Translations under genes and position numbers: made by a program
Origin: Fomitopsis serialis
Taxonomy: Eukaryota; Basidiomycota; Agaricomycetes; Polyporales; Fomitopsidaceae
NCBI RefSeq assembly: GCF_022376445.1
Contig: NW_025955012.1
Span: 124,001 to 188,000 of the forward strand
DNA length: 64,000 bases
Reading direction: 5' to 3'
The notes under the pieces: generated by a model
Seen by the model: the letters and a program-made list of their open reading frames with translations, nothing else
Databases searched by the model: none
What the model was told of the DNA's origin: nothing
In this document: positions 59,297-64,000 of the stretch, in pieces
Position numbering within the stretch: position 1 is the first letter of the stretch
How the letters are laid out: the number at the start of each line of letters is the position of its first letter

Positions 59297-59940
59297 CGTC
59301 GCGGGGCGGTGAGTCGAATGGATGCTCGACGTTAACAGGCGGAGCGGAAGTCGTTCTACGCGAGCAACATCGTGTGCCCCTACTTATTGCAGCCCGTCTT
59401 ATCGCCTTCGCAGTGGCAGATTGGACATTTACGCATGGTCGATCACGGACGGCACAGATCCTGAAGGCGGTTGTATTATTACCAGCCAGTGAGACATCGA
59501 GAGGAGACACCGGCGTAGACTTTGTGATCTAAACGAGGACTGCTGTGTGCAAGTTCGGGAGGCTAATCAGCGGCGATGCGCGTTGGCCACTTGGGCGTTC
59601 TGACGCGACGCGACGTTAGTATGGTCCTTGAACACGTGCCATCATCTCCCCCTCCTTCTCCTTCTCCCTCGTTCATCTGCCAGTGGTTTATAGTGGATGC
59701 ACTTGGGATGCACTGTCCACCTCTCAACCTTACACGCGTAGCGATCTCGCTGCCAATCATCTCAGCGCTGTACAAGCCGAAACATCTTGGCAGACCCCAG
59801 TTGATCAGAACGGGTAGCCAGTGTCACAGTACGGCTCCGATCCTACGCCGCCTCCGTCAGTAGAGGACGACTTGGTGCATTACTGCGGTACGTCCAAACC
59901 CAATTGGGCAACGTTCTTGTTCCTCAGCTCGTATATCCAG
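59297..59940. other. Divergent region between permease-like and F-box genes
   Basis: Promoters for both genes. Contains a CTCCCCCTCCTTCTCCTTCTCCC pyrimidine tract at about 59646-59668 and the F-box upstream block at 59827-59860. Confidence 0.5.
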
Positions 59941-61389
59941 ATGTCTCTTCAATCCCTCAACCTCGATGTCCTTGAAACCATCCTGTCCTTCGTCGAATCG
60001 CGAGATGCTCTCCCGCTGATGACTACCTGTCGCGCACTACATGTGCCCGCGATGCGGCGGCACTTATTCGAAATCACCCTCCGCTGGGACAGCCATAGCC
60101 GCGGGTGGAAGAAGACTTTGAAGTTTTGCAAATTTATTCTCGACGATCCCCAAGCCCGCGCTCCACATCTCAGAGCGCTGACCCTCTTACCCAGCCACCA
60201 CCGACTAGCCCCGCCTACCTCCGACCACCTTGCAAAAGTCATCCGACATGCAACTGGCTTGCGTAGGATAGTCTTGAGTTTTGTGGACGATAACTTCCTC
60301 GAGAGTAGTCCCACACTCGTGGATGCACTCGCTGACGTGGAGTCACTCGAGACCATTCGCTTCAACTTCGTGTCGACAAGAGGGGTCGCGTTACTTTCGC
60401 GTATGAAAAGCCAGCCGCGATCAGTCCAATGCGCAGTCAGTGCCTACAGGCTGCCATCGCAAGGCCCGGCACGATTCCTGCATAACTTCGTTCAGAGCCT
60501 GACTTTCTTGGAGCTTCTTGGCGCGCTCAATATCCTAGCGGTGGACACAGAACCCCATGATGTATGGCCCCGAGTTCAGGAACTCACACTGCGGGATACG
60601 GAGATCAGAGGTGGACACTGGCAGCTCATATGCCGTGCGTTTCCCAATCTTCGTACCTTACACATGCGTGGGATGTTGATCGACACTACGGGCACCTGTG
60701 CGGAATGGTCAGAGATGGATCTCGTTCAGACGAGGAGTCCACTCCTGTTGCGGTGCCACGTACGTTGCGTCGAGATTCGAGCCAATCTTGACCCTTCGCA
60801 GTACAATGTCGCCGACTATATCGAGATGCTCGGACATACTTCGCCCGTTGCGTTGACCTGCCACTTCAATCACCGCATACTGGACTATGTGCATGTGCGA
60901 CTGCATCGCCTGCGCTTTCTCCACTTGGAGACATACGATTTGGCGCTACCGCGCGAGTTGAGCAGTGTAGCCAGATGGGTAGATGCCACACTAGTGAGTC
61001 ATGCAGGTCCCTTCACTCCATGCGTTGCGATGATGACATGCGCGGTTCATTAGCTGAGTCTTGCGTCGACCCTTGCCCAATCACGGGTCCGCGCCGTCAT
61101 CGTTGAACTGCCCCATAATTGTACCACCAAGCGCGCTGAGCTCCTTTCGCACACCAAGAACATCGCGTTGCACGCTCGGTGTATGGAACTCATCGGTCTA
61201 CACCGCCGTGGCTATGCTGGAAGTCTCGTTAGACAGGTGGGAGACCTGCGAGACTGGAGATACTCGCTCTGCAACTGGTACCATGTCACATCGAGGACGA
61301 CCGATGGTACCCCGGAACTGAGTAGAGTGTCCGAGGCGGATGTACCGGGATTAGCTCCCCTCGTTCAAGCTTGCAAAACGCTCGAGTGA
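59941..61389 (+). CDS. F-box protein, two exons
   Basis: Exons 59941-60993 and 61054-61389 join in frame to 462 residues. F-box MSLQSLNLDVLETILSFVES..LPLMTTCRALHVPAMRRHL, then a Leu-rich C-terminal region with VWPRVQELTLRDTEIRGGHW and FPNLRTLHMRGM. The second exon contains AVIVELPHNCTTKRAELLSH and ends VQACKTLE. This is the intact counterpart of the broken gene at 10471 and served as the guide for its frames. The two also share sequence upstream: GGCTCCGATCCTA..CGCCGCCT..GTCAG at 59827-59860 matches the minus strand near 12000-12040. An in-frame ATG at 59821 would add 40 residues but lies in this shared upstream block, so I prefer 59941, which matches the start of the paralogue. Confidence 0.87.
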
Positions 61390-61827
61390 GGCGCAAATCC
61401 CAACGAGAGGCAGTAGGGATGTGTTCGAACCGCAGTATGGACAAATCGTACATTGCGTAGATATGTGCTGTTATATAGCAACGAGCGAAACACATCTATT
61501 GGCTCACTTTCGTCCCTTTCCAGTCACGTAGCGCGCCGAGAGTGTGAGTGTGGTGATATGTAAAATGGTTGTTACGAACCGTGAAATTGGAGGAGTAAGT
61601 TGATGGTCTCCCGATTGTGAGGGAAGTGGGTGGGGTTCTCAAGCGGAAGATGTGGACTCGGAGACCGACGCACAAAGCAAAGATAATGCGGTACATCATA
61701 CCATGTGAAGTACGATCAAGACACGAAAGGGACCACCAGCCGAGAACGCATCTGCAGAACAGATTCCTATTGCAGGGAGAGACAAAGCATGCCAGTTTGC
61801 TGACCGTTGAGGTCCCGTTCACGACTT
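61390..61827. other. Convergent spacer, F-box gene / epoxide hydrolase
   Basis: 3' regions of two genes that face each other. No further gene seen. Confidence 0.5.
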
Positions 61828-63342
61828 TCAGTCATAACCAATCCTCCCTGGCACGACCCCAAACGCAGGCCCATCCCTCCCAAACATTGCGCGCATGTCC
61901 CGCGCAAAATCCTCCGGCCTTTCGTGCGCAGCGAAGTGGCCGCCCGCGCTGTGCTCCGACTCAAACACGACGTTCCCGATCGTGCGCGCACACCTGCAGC
62001 ACTTGCAGGTCAGCGTACTCCACGACAAGCGACGTAGGAAATGGCACGCACGTCGGCGGGACGCCGATCTCCTTCGGGAAGAATGACACCCCACATGGGA
62101 TGGAGCTCCACGGGACGTTCGTGTACTCGTTCGCGTTCGTCGCTTCGTAGTATATCCTCACCGATGCGGCAGGACCCGGCCTCGAGAACCAGTACACGGA
62201 TATCCACGTCAACACTGCATCAACGCTTTAGCCCCTTCGTAGCAGAAGGGCTGACCAACTCACCCTCGTCGTCGTCCCAGGGGTAGTTGTCCGACCAGAC
62301 CACGAGCTTCTCGTACACCCACGCAAGCAGGCCGACGGGCGAGTCCGCAAGGGAGTACCCGAGCGTCTGCGGCTGTGTCGCCTGCTCGAGGAAGTAGCCG
62401 CGGCCCTTGGCCATGAACCATGCCGTGCGGGCGAGCCCCGTGCGGTCCCTCTCCGTGTAGGACGTGAGCGCGTGCTGTAGCCAGAGTCGCGGGAATTGGG
62501 TGAGCGACGGAGGACTGCGTGCTCTAAGGACAGGCATCATCAGCGAGTGAACACGTACTGACGAAGGGAACGTACCTCGGGAAGTTTGTGTGCCACGCCT
62601 TGACGCTTTTGTGACCGTACACTGCGGCAAGCTTGCTGGCAATCTACGATTCCTTAGCACTGCAGCTCAAGCATGTCGTGCACTCAACGTACGAACGAGC
62701 CCCAGTCTCCACCCTGCACGACTGGTACTTGTCTGTCAGGACAGTGACACCGGCAAGAAGCATGACACGCACCGTACTCCTCGTACCCCAGCGCGAGCAT
62801 AAGCTTGTTCCCCACCTCAGCGTACTGGTCGCCACGGAACCCCGGTTTCTTCACTCCCTCCGAGAACCCGAAATTAGGCAGATTGGGTGCAACGACGTGA
62901 AAGCTCGGGTGGTCCGCGGAGGCGGCCGTCAGAAGTGGCAGCATTTTCCTCACCTCAAGGAAGTGTCCAGGCCCTGAGCGTGTACGTGGTCATGAGCGGT
63001 GCAAGACATGATGTCCGGGCATACGCACATCCGTGGAGAAACAGCAGCGGGACCGCGTTCTTCACCGCGCTCTTTTGGTGAATGTAATGGATGTTCAGTG
63101 TCCCAAAACCGTCGACGTCGATGTCCCTCGTGAACTGTGGGATCTCGTTGATGCCCGCCTCCGCCGTCCGCCAGTCATAGCCATCCTTCCAGCGCGCGAC
63201 GAGCCTCTTGATGTCTGCGAGGGGTGCGCCATAGTCCCATGCTGCGTTGTCCAATTCGTCAGGGAGGCGCACAAGGTCGAGCTTCTTGTGGAGGAACTCG
63301 AGCTCAAAGTCGGGAACAGCAATCGAAGGGCTGCTCTACCAT
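61828..63342 (-). CDS. Epoxide hydrolase, microsomal type (EHN plus alpha/beta-hydrolase fold)
   Basis: Minus-strand gene with several short introns. N-terminal EHN domain: [57 protein letters not shown]. After splicing, the oxyanion motif reads HGWPG, then [16 protein letters not shown], and across the next intron VQGGDWGSF with the nucleophile Asp. Lid region: [21 protein letters not shown]-terminus: [25 protein letters not shown] and [18 protein letters not shown] with the catalytic His. It would open epoxides with water in detoxification or secondary metabolism. Two frame changes are seen: near 63325 just after the ATG (MVEQPF then IAVPDFE), and at about 61985 in a CG-alternating stretch, where the frame moves by two missing bases before [11 protein letters not shown]. 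Both look like sequence errors. Confidence 0.85.
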
Positions 63343-64000
63343 AGTTGTACCCGCGAGACAGCGAATTGAGGAGTACAGGCCGACTCGACCCGTCTGATAT
63401 ACTGCTTGTATACTGCGACACTGGCTCCTTGTGGCCGCCATCAGCTACTTTGTCTCATACCTCCACACGGCGCTGATGTGAAGGAGTTTGTGTCGAACCT
63501 ACGCCATCATCATGTACAGCGCCCGTCAAGAGCGCCGTGTTGCGCGCTGCAGCCTGGCAATTGCCCGAATTGTTGCAGGGATCGCGGCGCGGCTTGCTAA
63601 TCACTGCGAATCAGCTAATTTCTATAAGTACTCATGACTGATTCGGACGTACCGGTGCGACATAAAGTCGATAATCTTCGTCCCGAAACCGCTGCGGGTG
63701 CCCACTGGCACCCACCGGATGTCTCCTGGCCCGAAAATTGAGTTGTCATCTAATAGTAGTAAGTGGTTGCACTTACTGTGACATCCGGCGGACAACCCTC
63801 TCTCGGTGGTAGCAAGTTCGCACTCACAGAGCCTGTAGGAGTGTAAGTTGACGTGAGTGAGCGAACGGGCGGATATATGTAAATGTCGGGCGGACACAGT
63901 GAAGTCACATGATGGCGGTTGGCTTGCAAGTTGCGAGTTCGGAGTCCTCCTCCTTCGTTCCTGCAGCTGCCATCTGGTTTCTGGTGGAAGCACTGTCCAC
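63343..64000. other. Right edge of the window
   Basis: Upstream region of the epoxide hydrolase. A minus-strand frame at 63622-63993 has no recognised motif. Confidence 0.4.

Noticed and set aside
61420..61440. Possible tRNA T-arm (GTTCGAACC)
   Set aside because: No matching acceptor stem, D-arm or anticodon arm could be found around it.

Overview
The window is nuclear DNA from a filamentous basidiomycete, most likely an Agaricomycete of the Polyporales type. Evidence: many GT-AG introns of about 50-60 bp, multi-exon genes on both strands, expanded F-box families, a secreted acidic/proline-rich repeat-protein family of the kind seen in polypores, and household fungal genes (Cdc11/Nud1-type septation scaffold, TALE homeodomain protein, HIG1 protein, CPY-type carboxypeptidase). 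The species assignment is inference.

Layout. 0.5-9.7 kb, plus strand: a 4-coumarate-CoA-ligase-like enzyme, a 1044-residue RING-H2 protein and a serine carboxypeptidase. 10.5-11.9 kb, minus: an F-box protein whose frame is broken twice. 12.4-21.9 kb: four copies (A inverted; B, C, D direct) of a short secreted repeat-protein gene, duplicated with its promoter, 5'UTR intron, 77-bp signal-peptide exon and 3' flank; copy D is out of frame. 22-25.4 kb: GC-rich, no recognisable gene. 25.4-27.7 kb, minus: TALE homeodomain protein. 29.3-35.5 kb, minus: Cdc11/Nud1-like LRR scaffold. 35.5-41 kb: nothing convincing. 41.1-42.4 kb, minus: hypothetical serine/arginine-rich protein. 42.5-45.9 kb: nothing convincing. 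46.0-46.7 kb, minus: HIG1-domain protein. 47.1-50.7 kb, plus: two F-box proteins. 52.4-59.3 kb: two inverted purine-nucleoside-permease-like genes with identical internal exon sizes, enclosing a METTL25/RRNAD1-like methyltransferase (minus) and a GNAT acetyltransferase (plus). 59.9-61.4 kb, plus: a fourth F-box gene. 61.8-63.3 kb, minus: a microsomal-type epoxide hydrolase.

There is no operon logic. The themes are lineage-specific tandem expansion (secreted repeat proteins, F-box proteins, permease pair) interleaved with conserved single-copy genes. The candidate for something undescribed is the A-D cluster: small secreted proteins built of acidic LYEREYD...LVAR modules, several directly preceded by dibasic sites and separated by proline/arginine linkers, which would fit kexin-processed peptide precursors or disordered wall/effector proteins.

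Caution on quality: single- and double-base frame changes occur in several otherwise conserved genes (Cdc11 homologue, epoxide hydrolase, methyltransferase), mostly 1-base losses and often in G/C runs. Many are probably assembly indels, so the apparent pseudogenes (F-box at 10.5 kb, copy D) should be treated with reserve.
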